A stretch of DNA of 17,763 bases from Pseudomonadota bacterium (GCA_023460715.1 JAEWPH010000021.1:1-17763); one strand, 5' to 3'. Positions 7,393 to 14,471 are shown, counted from the stretch's first letter. Notes: generated by a model not told the origin, from the letters alone. Program-made: numbers and translations.

Positions 7393-7989
7393 ATGATGTT
7401 CAAAACCGCCGTAGTCTTCATCCATCTCATCGCCATGGCGCTGGCCGTGGGAAAGATCCTGGAGTTCGACGTGCGCTTCCTGCTGCACGCGCGTGCGCCC
7501 CTGACGCGCTCCATGCTGGAATCGCTCCAACTCACCAAGACGGTCGTGACGGCCTGCCTGGGCGTGCTGTGGATCACCGGTCTGGCGCTCGTGGGCCAGG
7601 GCTATCTGGAGTCGCCCCAGTACCTCGACAACCAGAAGCTCTGGGTCAAGGCTTTCGTCGTGCTGTGCCTGACGGTCAACGGCTGGGCGCTGCACCACTG
7701 GGCCTTCCCGCTCCTGCAAGGCCCGACACCTTTCCTGGGCCTGCCCACCTTGCAGATCGCGGGGCTGGCCGCACTGGCAAGCGCCTCGTCGGTCTCGTGG
7801 ATGTATGCGAGCTTTCTGGGCATTGCACGGGGGTGGAACCACACGGTGGTCTACAGCTACCCGGCCAGCATCTATGTGGCGCTGCTGCTGGCCGCGTGGG
7901 CGGGCGGCGCCGCAGCGCTGTTGTGGCTGTCGCGCGCACGCAGGCAGGATTTTGCGGAGACCCAGCCCTGCCCCGGCTTGCGCGGATGA
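7393..7989 (+). CDS. Hypothetical multi-pass membrane protein
   Basis: Predicted 198-aa inner-membrane protein that I cannot assign to a named function. Hydrophobic segments lie near residues 4-20 (FKTAVVFIHLIAMALAVG), 55-75 (VTACLGVLWITGLALVG), 90-110 (WVKAFVVLCLTVNGWALHHW), 120-140 and 160-180, giving about five membrane spans. Histidines in or beside membrane spans (His11 in VFIHLIA, HH in WALHHW) could bind heme or metal, but this is speculation. The start is one of two adjacent ATGs (7393, 7396); neither has a good Shine-Dalgarno. It follows the SnoaL-like gene and ends 93 bp before the convergent phaR stop, with a large inverted repeat between. Confidence 0.75.
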   Translation: MMFKTAVVFIHLIAMALAVGKILEFDVRFLLHARAPLTRSMLESLQLTKTVVTACLGVLWITGLALVGQGYLESPQYLDNQKLWVKAFVVLCLTVNGWALHHWAFPLLQGPTPFLGLPTLQIAGLAALASASSVSWMYASFLGIARGWNHTVVYSYPASIYVALLLAAWAGGAAALLWLSRARRQDFAETQPCPGLRG

Positions 7990-7994
7990 CGGCA

Positions 7995-8062
7995 GCCACG
8001 GCGCCCTCGCCGCCGCAGCCCATGATGCGGCATCCGCAGCGGCGACGGGCGCGCCCCGTGGC
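7995..8062. terminator. Long imperfect inverted repeat between convergent genes
   Basis: The left arm (7995-8016, beginning GCCACGGCGCCC) matches the reverse complement of the right arm (8036-8062, ending CCGTGGC) over about 22 positions, with one mismatch and two small insertions in the right arm. It fills the gap between the membrane protein gene and phaR, which converge. No T-run follows on either strand, so it is a likely bidirectional terminator or mRNA 3' stabiliser rather than a textbook intrinsic terminator. Confidence 0.5.
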
Positions 8063-8082
8063 GTCAGCCGTGCAAGGCCGTA

Positions 8083-8664
8083 TCAGCGCTGCTTGATGCC
8101 GAAGGCGCCCAGCATCTGCTCGGTCTGTTTCTGCATCTGCTCCTGCATCTGCGTGAACATGGCCTGGGACTGCTCCATATAGCTGCCCATGGCGCCCGTG
8201 AGCATGGGGGACTGCAGGTTCATGAACTTCGTCCACATCTCCGGTGTGACGCCCCCCGATTGCTCGGCCAGCTTGGCCTGGATATCGGTGAAGACCTGCA
8301 CGTTCTTTTCCAGATAGGCGCCCATGAAGCCCTGCATGGCATGCCCGTAGAAGCGAATGATGTTGGCCAGCACCGCCTCGGTGAACATCGGCGCGCCGCC
8401 AGCCTCTTCCTCCAGAATGATCTGCAGCAGGATGCTGCGCGTGAGGTCTTCGCCCGTCTTGGCATCGCGCACCACGACGCTTTCGCCTTCCATCACCAAC
8501 TGCTTGACTTCGGTCAACGTGATGTAGGTGGACGTGGAGGTGTCGTATAGACGCCGGTTCGGGTACTTCTTGATGACGCGCTGTGCGGCGGAAGCGGGTG
8601 CCGATGCAGCAGCGGCGGAATGGGGATCTGGCACAGCGGGCTCCTCGGGCCTGCGGCCCTTCAT
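8083..8664 (-). CDS. phaR: Polyhydroxyalkanoate synthesis repressor PhaR
   Basis: Predicted 193-aa regulator that binds both DNA and PHB granules and represses phasin (phaP) and its own gene until granules form. The PHB_acc_N DNA-binding domain is at residues about 29-90 (RVIKKYPNRRLYDTSTSTYITLTEVKQLV, then VVVRDAKTGEDLTRSILLQIILEEE). The PHB_acc domain follows (PMFTEAVLANIIRFYGHAMQGFMGAYLEKNV), then a Met/Gln-rich amphipathic tail (MEQSQAMFTQMQEQMQKQTEQM) likely used for granule or hydrophobic contact. The first about 28 residues are a low-complexity Ala/Pro extension compared with Cupriavidus PhaR. The ATG at 8664 has no strong Shine-Dalgarno, and no later Met precedes the domain. A TAGAAT -10-like box lies 22 nt upstream. 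Confidence 0.96.
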   Translation of the reverse strand: MKGRRPEEPAVPDPHSAAAASAPASAAQRVIKKYPNRRLYDTSTSTYITLTEVKQLVMEGESVVVRDAKTGEDLTRSILLQIILEEEAGGAPMFTEAVLANIIRFYGHAMQGFMGAYLEKNVQVFTDIQAKLAEQSGGVTPEMWTKFMNLQSPMLTGAMGSYMEQSQAMFTQMQEQMQKQTEQMLGAFGIKQR

Positions 8665-8686
8665 GTGTTCGTTTGCAGTGCCTGGG

Positions 8687-8692
8687 ATTCTA
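8687..8692 (-). promoter_or_regulatory. Possible phaR -10 box
   Basis: The minus strand reads TAGAAT, 22 nt before the phaR ATG, which would give a short leader. No convincing -35 box is visible 16-18 bp further upstream. Confidence 0.3.
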
Positions 8693-9050
8693 GGCAGCGC
8701 AGCCCTCCCCTTCGCGCAGGAATACCCTATGCGCCCGCTGCGGCGGCTGGTGCGGGGCAATCGAGAGGCGCTCAACGTGATCGCCCCGCCTTTCCGCGTT
8801 GCCGGCTTCGCCGTGGGCATGCTCTGGCACGAACGCAACCATGGTCACAGCGGGCACCGCTGGTTCGCGAACGGATCACCGAAGTGGCCCGTCAGCACTG
8901 AGGAGATACACGCAAAAGGCAGGACGTGTGCAACACGCCGATCAGCGCTCTGCGTCGTGCATCAAGCAGGCTTCGAACCGCTGGGCGCACCCTGCGCGGC
9001 TTTGACGGGCAATTCACTGACGCTGAAGCGAAGGACCGGCGGAAATGAAA
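8693..9050. other. Gene-poor stretch between phaR and the tRNA-Val terminator
   Basis: About 360 bp in which I recognise no gene. Open frames exist on both strands, but their translations are Arg/Gly/Ala-rich and resemble no family I know. The sequence between the tRNA 3' end and its terminator (9073-9149) holds two small hairpins (GAACC with GGTTC; CTGAAG with CTTCAG). Confidence 0.4.
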
Positions 9051-9072
9051 AAGCCGCCCAGAGGGGCGGCTT
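9051..9072 (-). terminator. Rho-independent terminator of the tRNA-Val transcript
   Basis: Read on the minus strand, AAGCCGCCC and GGGCGGCTT form a perfect 9-bp stem with a CTCT loop, continuing into a T5 run and CATTTCC. It lies about 77 nt past the tRNA 3' end. Confidence 0.85.
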
Positions 9073-9149
9073 GATCGGAGAAAGAACCTGAAAGGTTCGC
9101 CAAGATTTCCCGGGCATTCTGAAGCCTGGTCAACTTCAGATGGAAAACT

Positions 9150-9226
9150 TGGTAGGCGCGATTGGACTCGAACCAACGACCCCCACCATGTCAAGGTGGT
9201 GCTCTAACCAGCTGAGCTACGCGCCT
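9150..9226 (-). tRNA. tRNA-Val (anticodon GAC)
   Basis: On the minus strand a full cloverleaf is visible. The acceptor stem AGGCGCG pairs with CGCGCCT; the D arm begins GCTCAGCTGGTTAGAGC; the anticodon stem CCACC/GGTGG encloses the loop TTGACAT with anticodon GAC (9190-9192); the T arm carries GGTTCGAGTCC. The discriminator base is A and the CCA end is encoded (9152-9150). It closely resembles E. coli tRNA-Val(GAC), which reads GUC and GUU. It lies 99 bp downstream of relA on the same strand, with its own -10 box. Confidence 0.97.
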
Positions 9227-9246
9227 GTGTGTATTCGAGAAGCGAG

Positions 9247-9252
9247 ATTGTA
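9247..9252 (-). promoter_or_regulatory. Probable extended -10 box of the tRNA-Val promoter
   Basis: The minus strand reads TGCTACAAT, that is TACAAT with an upstream TG extended -10 element. It lies 20 nt before the tRNA 5' end, so transcription would begin 10-14 nt before the mature tRNA. No TTGACA-like -35 is present, which fits an extended -10 promoter. Confidence 0.5.
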
Positions 9253-9325
9253 GCAGTAAAAAATCCGGCTTTCGGCGACTGCGCAGAATTTGTGAAACCA
9301 CGCATGCAGCGCTCCGCTGCGCGGC

Positions 9326-11569
9326 TCAGCGCCGCCGTGCGGAGCGCACGCCCTGCACCGACGCGACGATGCCCAGCACCTTGTTCAGCCGGCCCGCGTC
9401 GGACACTTCCACGGTGAACGTCATCCACGCCGTGCCCTTGACGGACTGCGTCTGCACACCGATCACGTTGGTCTTCTCGCGCGCGAACACTTCGGAGATA
9501 TCGCGCAGCAGGCCTTGGCGGTCGGAGGCTTCCACGGCCACATCCACCGGGTACAGCGCGGCGCCGACCGCGGCCTTGGGCAAGCCCCATTCGACCTCGA
9601 TCACCCGCTCCGCATTGCGTGCCTGCATTTCCCGGAAATTGCTGCAATCGGAGCGGTGCACGCTCACGCCCTTGCCACGGGTGACGAAGCCGCGGATCTC
9701 GTCCGGCGGCGCCGGCTTGCAGCATTTGGCCAGCTGCGTCATGAGCGAGTCGATGCCGACAACCAGCACGCCGCCCTTCGGCGCGCTGTCGCCGTGCCGC
9801 GATTTCTTGAGCAGCAACTGGTCGTCCGGCGCGATCACCGGCTCGGGCGGGCGCAGCAGCGCCTCGATGGTGCGCACGGAGAACTCGTCCTTGCCCACCA
9901 CTTCGAACAGCGCGTCGGCCGATTTGAATCCCAGCTGCACGGCCAGGTCGTCGAGCTTCAGCGCCGTCTTGCCTTCGCGCTGCAGCAGCTTTTCGACCGC
10001 CTCCCGGCCACGCGCGACGGTCTCGTGCGTGGCCTGGGCATTGAACCAGGCACGCACCTTGGCGCGTGCGCGGTGGCTGGTGAGATAGCCCAGTTCGGGG
10101 TTGAGCCAGTCGCGGGACGGCCGCCCTTCCTTCACCGTGGTGATCTCCACCGTCTGCCCGTTCTGCAGCGGCGTGTTCAGCGGCACCATCGCGCCATCAA
10201 TGCGCGCGCCCCGGCAGCGGTGGCCAACACTGGTGTGCACCGCATAGGCGAAGTCCACCGGCGTGGCGCCCTGCGGCAGCTCGACCACGGCGGCGTCGGG
10301 CGTCAGCACGTAGATGCGGTCCTCGAACAGGCCGCTGTGGCGCGCCGAGCCGACGAGGTCGCGCTCCCAGGCGAGCAGCTGGCGCATCACGGCGATCTTG
10401 GCGTCGTACTCGCTGCTGGCGGTCACGCCGGCGTAGCCCTTGGTGCCGGCTTCCTTGTAGGCCCAGTGCGCCGCCACGCCGTGCTCGGCGTGGTCGTGCA
10501 TGGCCTGCGTGCGGATCTGGATCTCGATCGCCTTGCCGTGGTCGTCGCGCACCACCGTGTGCAGCGACTGGTAGCCGTTGGGTTTGGGCTTGGCGATGTA
10601 GTCGTCGAACTCCGCCTCGACCGGATGGAAGTGCTGATGCACCCACGACAGGGCGGCATAGCAGTCCTTCACCGAGGGCACGACCACGCGCAGCGCGCGG
10701 ATGTCGAACACCTGGTCGAAGTTGAGCGACTTGCCGCGCATCTTCTTGACGATGCTGTAGATGTGCTTGGGCCGGCCCTGCACGCTGGCGCTGATGCTGC
10801 GGCTGCGCAGTTCGGACTCCAGCCGGCCGCGCAGCTGCTCCATGTACAGCTCTCGCTCGGCCCGCTTCTCGTCGAGCAGGCGGGCGATCTCCTTGTACGT
10901 ATCGGGCTCCAGGAAGCGGAAGGACAGGTCCTCCAGCTCCCACTTCATCTGCCAGATACCCAGCCGGTTGGCCAGCGGGGCGAAGACCTGCAGCGCCTCG
11001 CGCGCAATGCCGGGCGACACCGGCCGCTTGCTGGCCGCGTAGAAACGCAGCGTCTGCAGGCGCGAGGCCAGGCGCAGCATGACCACGCGCAGATCGCGCG
11101 AAAACGCCAGCAGCATCTTGCGGATGTTCTCGGTCTGCGTGGCAGGATCGTCCACCTGCAGCCCCGCCACGCGCGCCTCCCGCGCCTGCTGCTGCACGCG
11201 CATGAGCTTGGTGGTTTCCACCGCCAGCGCCGCGAAGTGCTCGCCGAAGGCCTTGCTGATGACCTCCTCGGGCTTGTTCAGGTGCGAGCAGGCATGCACC
11301 AGGTAGCTCGCCGCCTGCATGGCCTCGGAGCCCCCGATGCCTTTGAGGATGGCCGCCACCGCATCGGCATGGGCCAGCGTGTTCTCGCCGGTCTCCAGCG
11401 TCTCGCCGATCAGCAGCGGCTCTGCGAACGCACGGGCGCGTACCAGCGCGTCCACCTGCTCGGGCAGCGCGTGGGCCGTGGCCGTGATGAGCTGCGGCAC
11501 GGCGTCCTGGCGCATCACGGCCAGGCCGGCTGCGTGGCCCGCTGCGTTGGATACGGGATGGCTCTTCAT
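9326..11569 (-). CDS. relA: RelA-type (p)ppGpp synthetase
   Basis: Predicted 747-aa long RSH enzyme that makes (p)ppGpp from ATP and GTP/GDP on stalled ribosomes. Domain order: a degenerate hydrolase domain (about 40-200), where the HD-type motif is replaced by HACSHL (92-97), indicating no hydrolase activity; the synthetase domain (about 250-375) with RPKHIYSIVKKM, VFDIRALRV (Asp289) and NGYQSLHT; a TGS domain (418-479); a zinc-finger/CC region with QLAKCCKP and SDCSNF; and a C-terminal ACT domain. The EFDD motif (320-323) is the RelA-type acidic signature, where SpoT has RFKD. The ATG at 11569 overlaps the stop of the upstream alpha/beta hydrolase gene (ATGA), so translation is probably coupled. 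tRNA-Val follows downstream. Confidence 0.96.
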   Translation of the reverse strand: MKSHPVSNAAGHAAGLAVMRQDAVPQLITATAHALPEQVDALVRARAFAEPLLIGETLETGENTLAHADAVAAILKGIGGSEAMQAASYLVHACSHLNKPEEVISKAFGEHFAALAVETTKLMRVQQQAREARVAGLQVDDPATQTENIRKMLLAFSRDLRVVMLRLASRLQTLRFYAASKRPVSPGIAREALQVFAPLANRLGIWQMKWELEDLSFRFLEPDTYKEIARLLDEKRAERELYMEQLRGRLESELRSRSISASVQGRPKHIYSIVKKMRGKSLNFDQVFDIRALRVVVPSVKDCYAALSWVHQHFHPVEAEFDDYIAKPKPNGYQSLHTVVRDDHGKAIEIQIRTQAMHDHAEHGVAAHWAYKEAGTKGYAGVTASSEYDAKIAVMRQLLAWERDLVGSARHSGLFEDRIYVLTPDAAVVELPQGATPVDFAYAVHTSVGHRCRGARIDGAMVPLNTPLQNGQTVEITTVKEGRPSRDWLNPELGYLTSHRARAKVRAWFNAQATHETVARGREAVEKLLQREGKTALKLDDLAVQLGFKSADALFEVVGKDEFSVRTIEALLRPPEPVIAPDDQLLLKKSRHGDSAPKGGVLVVGIDSLMTQLAKCCKPAPPDEIRGFVTRGKGVSVHRSDCSNFREMQARNAERVIEVEWGLPKAAVGAALYPVDVAVEASDRQGLLRDISEVFAREKTNVIGVQTQSVKGTAWMTFTVEVSDAGRLNKVLGIVASVQGVRSARRR

Positions 11570-12528
11570 GCCGTGGCCGCCTCTCCCGCATCAGCACCCA
11601 GCAGGAATCGCTCCACCACGGCCACCTGATCCGGCGCGACCAGCGTGGGCGCGTGCCCCACCCCCGCGAATTCCACCAGCTCCGCCCGCGGGCCGCGCTG
11701 CGCCATCTGCTGCGCCGTGGCGGTCGAGAGGAGATCCGATTGCGCGCCGCGCAGCAGCAGCACCTGGGCCTGGACCTGGTCGTACAGCTGCCACAGCAGC
11801 GCCTCGCCGGCCCGCGCGGCATCTTCGGTCAGTGCGCGGAAGGGTTCGGCAATGGCCGGGTCGTAGTGCAGCACCCAGCCACCTTCAGGGCTGGGCCGAA
11901 CCATGGCCTGCGACAGCGCCTGCCACGCTTCGGGCGTGTGCGGTCCGAAGCTCTGCGAGATCAGCCACAAGGCATCGGCCGCCTGCTCGCGCGAGGCGAA
12001 CTGCACCGGCCGCCCCAGGTAGGTGCCGATGCGCTGCAGCGCCTGCCACTCGATGGCGGGCCCCACGTCGTTGAGCACCAGCCGGCGCACCGGCACGGGC
12101 AGCGGCAGTCCCGGCTGGCCGCACACGCCCAGACCGATCAGCCCACCCATGCTCGTGCCCACCCAATCGAGCGTGGCGATGGGCGCCTGATGGTGCAGTT
12201 GCGCCAGCAAGGCCAGCATGTCGGCCGCATACACGGGCACCTGGTAGCCCTGCGGATCGGCCAGCCAGTCGCTCTGCCCGCGGCCCACCACATCGGGACA
12301 AACCACGCGGGCGTGCTGGCTCAGCCGGCGGGCCAGCACGTCGAAGTCCCGTCCCTGCCGGGACAGGCCGTGCACACAGACGATGACGTGCGGATGGGCC
12401 GGGTTGCCCGTCGCGTTCCACTCCCAATACGCCATGCGGTGCCCCGCCGCAGGGGCCTGCCCGGCGGAGGCCGATGCAACGGCATCGGGCGCGGGGCAAT
12501 GTACGTAGTTCAGCGTAGGTTCAATCAT
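11566..12528 (-). CDS. Alpha/beta hydrolase
   Basis: Predicted 320-aa cytoplasmic serine hydrolase; substrate unknown. With the ATG at 12528 as residue 1: oxyanion region HGLSRQGRDFD (53-63), nucleophile Ser126 in GTSMGG, acid Asp265 (GAQSDLLS) and base His292 (GVGHAPTL). The intact triad and DVVGRGQSDW (79-88) place it with the esterase/C-C hydrolase-like group. An in-frame ATG at 12573 would add 15 residues (MNENIIEG...), but these are less GC-biased and would leave only 24 bp to the divergent bdhA start, so I prefer 12528. The TGA overlaps the relA start by 4 bp, making this the promoter-proximal gene of a relA operon. A link to stringent metabolism is unproven. Confidence 0.92.
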   Translation of the reverse strand: MIEPTLNYVHCPAPDAVASASAGQAPAAGHRMAYWEWNATGNPAHPHVIVCVHGLSRQGRDFDVLARRLSQHARVVCPDVVGRGQSDWLADPQGYQVPVYAADMLALLAQLHHQAPIATLDWVGTSMGGLIGLGVCGQPGLPLPVPVRRLVLNDVGPAIEWQALQRIGTYLGRPVQFASREQAADALWLISQSFGPHTPEAWQALSQAMVRPSPEGGWVLHYDPAIAEPFRALTEDAARAGEALLWQLYDQVQAQVLLLRGAQSDLLSTATAQQMAQRGPRAELVEFAGVGHAPTLVAPDQVAVVERFLLGADAGEAATA

Positions 12529-12555
12529 GGAAACGCGGGCGCCAGAGTGCCCCTC

Positions 12556-12561
12556 GATAAT
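12556..12561 (+). promoter_or_regulatory. Possible bdhA -10 box
   Basis: GATAAT lies 36 nt before the bdhA ATG, in the short divergent region shared with the alpha/beta hydrolase gene. No recognisable -35 is seen at 16-18 bp spacing. Confidence 0.3.
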
Positions 12562-12585
12562 GTTCTCGTTCATCCTAATTCATTC

Positions 12586-12591
12586 GGAGAG
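12586..12591 (+). promoter_or_regulatory. Ribosome binding site of bdhA
   Basis: GGAGAG sits 6 nt before the ATG at 12598 and fixes that start inside a much longer open frame. Confidence 0.75.
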
Positions 12592-12597
12592 ACTCAC

Positions 12598-13380
12598 ATG
12601 CTCAAAGGCAAGACTGCCCTCGTCACCGGTTCCACCAGCGGCATTGGCCTCGGTATCGCGAAGGCGCTGGCGCGCCAGGGTGCGAACATCGTGCTCAACG
12701 GTTTCGGCGATGTGGACGGCCCGCGCGCCGAGGTGCTGCAGGCCGGCCAGGCCGCAGGGGCACAGGTGGCCTACCACGGCGCCGACATGAGCCGCGCGGC
12801 GGACATCGAGGACATGCTGAAGTGCAGCGCGAGCCAGTTCGGCCGCGTGGACATCCTGGTCAACAACGCCGGCATCCAGCATGTGGCGCCGGTCGAGCAG
12901 TTTCCGGTGGAGAAGTGGGACGCCATCATCGCCATCAACCTGACCAGCGCCTTTCACACCACGCGCCTCGCACTGCCCTCCATGCAGGCCGCCGGCTGGG
13001 GCCGCATCATCAACGTGGCGTCGGTGCACGGCCTGGTGGGCTCAGCGCAGAAGTCGGCCTACGTGGCCGCCAAGCACGGCATCGTGGGCCTGACCAAGGT
13101 GACGGCACTGGAGAACGCCACCACCGGCATCACCTGCAACGCGATCTGCCCGGGCTGGGTGCTCACGCCGCTGGTGCAGAAGCAGGTGGATGCCAAGGCC
13201 GCGGAGCACGGCCTGTCGAACGAGGACGCCAAGAAGCTGCTGCTGGGCGAGAAAGAGCCCTCCATGCAGTTCACCACGCCCGAGGAACTGGGCGAGCTGG
13301 CGGTGTTCTTCTGCTCGGCGGCGGCCAACAACGTGCGCGGCGTGGCCTGGAACATGGACGGCGGCTGGGCTGCCCAATGA
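12598..13380 (+). CDS. bdhA: D-3-hydroxybutyrate dehydrogenase
   Basis: Predicted 260-aa classical short-chain dehydrogenase that interconverts D-3-hydroxybutyrate and acetoacetate with NAD+, a step in PHB breakdown. The cofactor motif TGSTSGIG spans residues 10-17, NNAG 89-92, and the catalytic tetrad is Asn114, Ser142, Tyr155, Lys159. Substrate-binding residues known from Pseudomonas 3-hydroxybutyrate dehydrogenase occur at the same numbers (Gln94, His144, Lys152, Gln196), which separates it from generic SDRs. The C-terminus NVRGVAWNMDGGWAAQ is typical. The start is set by GGAGAG. A hairpin follows 4 nt after the stop. The gene diverges from the hydrolase/relA pair and converges with the SIMPL gene. 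Confidence 0.96.
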   Translation: MLKGKTALVTGSTSGIGLGIAKALARQGANIVLNGFGDVDGPRAEVLQAGQAAGAQVAYHGADMSRAADIEDMLKCSASQFGRVDILVNNAGIQHVAPVEQFPVEKWDAIIAINLTSAFHTTRLALPSMQAAGWGRIINVASVHGLVGSAQKSAYVAAKHGIVGLTKVTALENATTGITCNAICPGWVLTPLVQKQVDAKAAEHGLSNEDAKKLLLGEKEPSMQFTTPEELGELAVFFCSAAANNVRGVAWNMDGGWAAQ

Positions 13381-13384
13381 GCCG

Positions 13385-13405
13385 GCGCACGGGCAATCCG
13401 TGCGC
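13385..13405 (+). terminator. Hairpin following bdhA
   Basis: GCGCACGG (13385-13392) and CCGTGCGC (13398-13405) form a perfect 8-bp stem with a 5-nt loop, starting 5 nt after the stop codon. There is no T-run, so it may act with Rho or as a 3' stabiliser. Confidence 0.6.
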
Positions 13406-13423
13406 TGCCGCGTCCATGCCTTG

Positions 13424-13480
13424 ATTGCTACATCATTGATAGCTGCCTGCGCTTACTGGATAAGCGCCAGAGGCCTAAAA
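13424..13480 (+). repeat. Intergenic inverted repeat, copy B
   Basis: The ordered words ATTGCTA, AGCTGCCTGCGCTT and GGATAAGCGCCAGAGGC correspond to those of the minus-strand copy at 4247-4352. Here the loop is minimal: GCGCTTA (13449-13455) pairs perfectly with TAAGCGC (13461-13467) across 5 nt. A second small hairpin CCTCA/TGAGG (13483-13497) follows. Like copy A, it lies between the 3' ends of convergent genes. Confidence 0.6.
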
Positions 13481-13496
13481 CACCTCAAAATCTGAG

Positions 13497-13529
13497 GCCG
13501 GGGCGCCCCTTTGCATTCGGCGCCCCGGC
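13497..13529 (-). terminator. GC-rich hairpin, probable terminator of the SIMPL gene
   Basis: GCCGGGGCGCC (13497-13507) pairs perfectly with GGCGCCCCGGC (13519-13529), an 11-bp stem with an 11-nt loop. It ends 10 bp past the SIMPL gene stop. On the minus strand it continues into a T-rich stretch (CAGATTTTGAGGTGTTTT) rather than an immediate T-run. Confidence 0.65.
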
Positions 13530-13538
13530 GTTCGTTCA

Positions 13539-14258
13539 TCAGCGCAGCTGGACGGAACCGGACACATTCACCACGACCTGTGCCTTGCCGGCCTCGACTG
13601 GCACCGGCGCGTCGGCGGACATCGACGCCGCCTTGGCCTCCATGGCCATCATGCGTGGGCGCGGGCCGGGGATCATCTCGTTGCTGTTCACCGAGACCTC
13701 GCGCAGCGTATAGCCAGCAAAGCCGAAGCCCTTGGCCAGATCGGTCGCGCGGGCCTTGAACTGCTCGATCGCGCGGGTCTGGGCCTCACCCTCCACCTTG
13801 GCGCGCGCCTCGGGAGACACATCGAACGCCACCTGGCTGATCGGCATGGTCTGGATGCGCCCCGCGGTGGAGGTGATGCGGGCGAAGTCGCGGCCCTGCA
13901 GCACCAGCTCGGCGCGGCCCTGCCAGCCGGTGATTTTGCCGTCCTTGCCATAGCGCGGGAACAGTCCGAAGCCGCCCGTGCGCACATCCATCTGGCCGGC
14001 CTGCGCATTGCGCTTGGCCTCTGCGAGCGCCGAGTCAAGCGCCTGCTTGAGCTGCGTCTGCACCTGGCCGGCGTCTGCGGCCTCCTTGGTGGTGGCCAGG
14101 GTCAGCACCAGCAGATCCTGCTGCACCTCGACCGTACCGGCGGCCGACAGCTGCAGCACGTTCTGCAGCGGGGGCACATGGGATTCCTGAGCCATTACGC
14201 CTGCAGCGCTCGCCAGCAAAGCGGTTGCCGCTATCATTTTTTTAATGTTCTTAGTCAT
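13539..14258 (-). CDS. Periplasmic SIMPL-domain (DUF541) protein
   Basis: Predicted 239-aa exported protein. The signal peptide MTKNIKKMIAATALLASAAGVMA is cleaved after Ala23 (before QES). The rest matches the SIMPL/DUF541 family (E. coli YggE, Brucella BP26): LSAAGTVEVQQDLLVLTLATTKEA opens the domain, TGGFGLFPRYGKDGKITGWQGRAELVLQGRDF is the central strand set, and VAFDVSPEARAKVEGEAQTRAIEQFKARA is the conserved helix. The family's function is poorly defined; YggE has been linked to oxidative stress. AAAGGA 6 nt upstream supports the start at 14258. A 7-bp hairpin (14282-14303) lies in its leader. The gene diverges from ompR, sharing a 213-bp regulatory region. Confidence 0.92.
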   Translation of the reverse strand: MTKNIKKMIAATALLASAAGVMAQESHVPPLQNVLQLSAAGTVEVQQDLLVLTLATTKEAADAGQVQTQLKQALDSALAEAKRNAQAGQMDVRTGGFGLFPRYGKDGKITGWQGRAELVLQGRDFARITSTAGRIQTMPISQVAFDVSPEARAKVEGEAQTRAIEQFKARATDLAKGFGFAGYTLREVSVNSNEMIPGPRPRMMAMEAKAASMSADAPVPVEAGKAQVVVNVSGSVQLR

Positions 14259-14375
14259 TGTCAGTCCTTTGGATCAGTGATCGCAGGCAGCCAGACGCCT
14301 GCGCCATGACACGGTAACCGCTCTTCCCAGGCTGCTTCGTGAAGAGCCGATAGCGCCAGTGCGAGACGGCGCAAG

Positions 14376-14455
14376 ATTTGTAACATTTGGTCAAAAACCC
14401 TTCAAAAACGCGAACTTACGGCTGCGACGTGGTCAGAATCGGCTCTGTTACAAAT
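14376..14455. promoter_or_regulatory. Perfect 10-bp inverted repeat with an OmpR-like core upstream of ompR
   Basis: ATTTGTAACA (14376-14385) and TGTTACAAAT (14446-14455) are exact reverse complements, 60 bp apart. The core TTGTAACAT resembles half-sites bound by E. coli OmpR. The right half ends 16 bp before the ompR ATG, so OmpR bound here would be expected to repress or tune its own gene. Pairing and positions are seen directly; the regulator identity is inference. Confidence 0.5.
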
Positions 14456-14462
14456 TGGACTT

Positions 14463-14469
14463 GGGAAAG
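14463..14469 (+). promoter_or_regulatory. Ribosome binding site region of ompR
   Basis: GGGAAAG sits just before the ATG at 14472, a usable though spacing-tight Shine-Dalgarno. It lies immediately after the right half of the inverted repeat. Confidence 0.45.
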
Positions 14470-14471
14470 AA

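Noticed and set aside
9150..9226. tRNA-Val as an integration (att) site
   Set aside because: I saw no direct repeat of the tRNA 3' end nearby and no integrase or foreign-looking genes next to it.
9515..11629. 704-codon plus-strand open frame across relA
   Set aside because: It is antisense to relA, repetitive in Ala/Arg/His/Gln composition and without domains or a ribosome binding site.
12529..12573. Longer alpha/beta hydrolase start (MNENIIEG...)
   Set aside because: It would leave only 24 bp to the divergent bdhA gene, and the added residues lack the codon bias of the rest; kept only as an alternative.
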